Source: Coriaria nepalensis (Eukaryota; Streptophyta; Magnoliopsida; Cucurbitales; Coriariaceae). From it: a DNA stretch of 64,000 bases. Numbering within the stretch: the first letter of the stretch is position 1; each line of letters opens with the position of its first letter. Positions 63,001 through 64,000 of the stretch are shown in pieces. The translations under genes and the position numbers were made by a program. The notes beneath the pieces were generated by a model. The model made no database searches. It saw only the letters and a list, made by a program, of their open reading frames with translations, and had not been told where the DNA came from. The stretch is taken from assembly GCA_027186245.1 (NCBI GenBank), contig CP114499.1, positions 4,965,001 to 5,029,000 on the forward strand, given 5' to 3'.

Positions 63001-64000
63001 CATTGGCTTGAGGCGACTCCTTGGCATGATTTTTAAGTGAAACAAACACACACATATCCCCCAAATATCATTAGCTTCTTATGTACGATATTATATTTTC
63101 AAGTGCGAAAATAGAATTTGTCCAAATCCCCTTCATATGATTTGTTGGCTTGAGGTGACTCATTGGTATGATTTTGAGGTGAAACAAATGCACACATATA
63201 CCCGAAAGACGATTTGCGTGTTGTGCACGAAACAGTTGTTTGAAGTTCAAAAACTTAATTCATTCAAATTTACATCATATGATTCATTGGCTTGAGGTGA
63301 CTCATTGGCATGATCTTGAGGTGAAGAAAATGCACACATATTCCCCAAATATCATTAGCATGTTGTGCACGAAACGGTTATTCGAAGTGCGAAAATAGAA
63401 TTTGTATAAATCCACTTCATATGATTCATTGGATTGAGGTGACTCATTTATGTGATTTTGAGCTGAAACGAATGCGAACATATCCCCCAAAGATCATTAG
63501 GATATTGTGCGCGAAACTCTTATTTGATGAGCGAAACCAGAATTCATTCGAATCTCCTTCCTCTTATTCATCGGCTTGAGGCGAGTCATTGGAATTATTT
63601 TTAAGTGAAACAAACACACACATATCCCCCAAATATCAGTAGCTTCTTGTGTACGAAACTATTTTTTGAAGTGCGAAAATAGAACTTGTCCAAATCCCCT
63701 TCATATGATTCATTGGCTTGAGGTGACTTATTGGCCTGATTTTGAGGTGAAACAAATGCACACATATACCCGAAAGATGATTTGCGTGTTGTGCACGAAA
63801 CAGTTGTTTGAAGTTCAAAAACACAATTCATTCAAATTTACATCATATGATTCATTGGCTTGAGGTGACTCATTGGCATGATCTTGAGGTGAAGAAAATG
63901 CACACATATTCCCCAAATATCATTAGCATGTTGTGCACGAAATGCTTTTTCGAAGTGCGAAAATAAAATTTGTACAAATCCTCTTCATGTAATTCATTGG

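Larger units (their letters stand above)
4757..64000. repeat. Tandem satellite DNA array, monomer about 142 bp
   Basis: From 4757 to the right edge the sequence is an uninterrupted head-to-tail array of about 417 monomers. Each begins near GAGGTGACTCATTGG and contains, in order, a GAGGTGAAAC word, a GCACACATAT word, a CC-rich word with (A)GATCATTAGCATGTTGTGC, a CGAAAC...TTTGAAGTGCGAAAA segment, and CTTCATATGATTCATTGGCTT. The usual length is 142 bp, close to a nucleosome core length. No insertion of other DNA was seen. The array has a heterogeneous outer part (4757-20993) and a homogenised part (20994-64000). I do not recognise it as a named plant satellite. Whether it is centromeric, pericentromeric or subtelomeric cannot be told from the sequence. 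Confidence 0.97.
20994..64000. repeat. Homogenised higher-order repeat (568 bp = 4 x 142 bp, order A-B-C-D), about 75 copies
   Basis: From 20994 onward each monomer matches the one four places away far better than its neighbour. Monomer A recurs at 21277, then every 568 bp with only a few one- to three-base slips (the slip total is about 10 bp over 73 units) up to the right edge. The first monomer in the phase is a C at 20994, so the array opens C-D-A-B. The HOR array continues past the window. Diagnostic single-base variants are shared between distant units and mark in-register block duplications. Confidence 0.95.

Noticed and set aside
4757..64000. Hundreds of short open frames (about 60-150 codons), mostly on the minus strand
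   Set aside because: They repeat with the satellite period, overlap each other in different frames, carry no recognisable domain, and change frame with each 142-bp unit. They are by-products of the repeat.
4757..64000. CRISPR-like repeat array
   Set aside because: Repeats are contiguous 142-bp monomers without unique spacers, in plant DNA with no cas genes.
20994..64000. CENP-B-box-like motif
   Set aside because: The TTCGAAGTGCGAAAA-type segment shares only TTCG with the box and lacks the required CGGG part. No other match was seen.
1..64000. Telomere-type repeats, rRNA or tRNA genes, microbial mobile or defence systems
   Set aside because: None of the characteristic sequences was seen; all content is explained by a plant gene end, retrotransposon relics and satellite DNA.

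Overview
This window is nuclear DNA of a flowering plant, most likely a eudicot. The only recognisable host gene is the first coding exon of a plant-type mitochondrial succinyl-CoA ligase alpha subunit, ending at a GT splice donor. The flanks hold relics of Ty1-copia and probably Ty3-gypsy retrotransposons. Everything from about 4.76 kb to the right edge is one continuous tandem satellite array. I see no prokaryotic genes, operons, CRISPR arrays, rRNA or tRNA genes.

Layout. 1-442 (minus strand): partial intron 1 and coding exon 1 of the succinyl-CoA ligase alpha gene, with a purine-rich 5' leader and possible core promoter up to about 570. 570-1440: AT-rich intergenic DNA with nothing recognisable. 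About 1.68-3.26 kb (minus strand): a decayed copia polymerase with reverse transcriptase, RNase H and the conserved C-terminal tail, full of stops and frameshifts. 3262-4080 (plus strand): an 819-bp TG...CA LTR-like element that interrupts the copia reverse transcriptase. It is followed by a primer-binding-site-like sequence and a short leader/gag remnant with internal duplications. 4757-64000: satellite DNA with a monomer of about 142 bp.

The array has two parts. The outer part (4757-20993) holds about 114 divergent monomers of many types. They fall into recurring four-monomer strings: an older G-H-E-F order seen seven times, and a D-A-B-C' order seen three times. At 20994, just after a shortened hybrid monomer, the array becomes a regular 568-bp higher-order repeat (HOR) of four monomers (A-B-C-D, 142 bp each). 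It runs for about 75 copies to the window end. It has been reshuffled in register: blocks of 5, 7, 9 and 20 HOR units are duplicated. The largest is an almost perfect 11,354-bp tandem duplication (about 35.2-46.5 kb and 46.6-57.9 kb).

Nothing in the array looks protein-coding. The many short antisense open frames recur because the monomer has few antisense stops. The points worth a second look are the visible birth of one HOR from an older array, a chimeric founder monomer (C), a paired TGATTCA/TGACTCA motif missing at exactly one of the four monomer junctions, and the LTR-like element with long inverted arms at the array edge.
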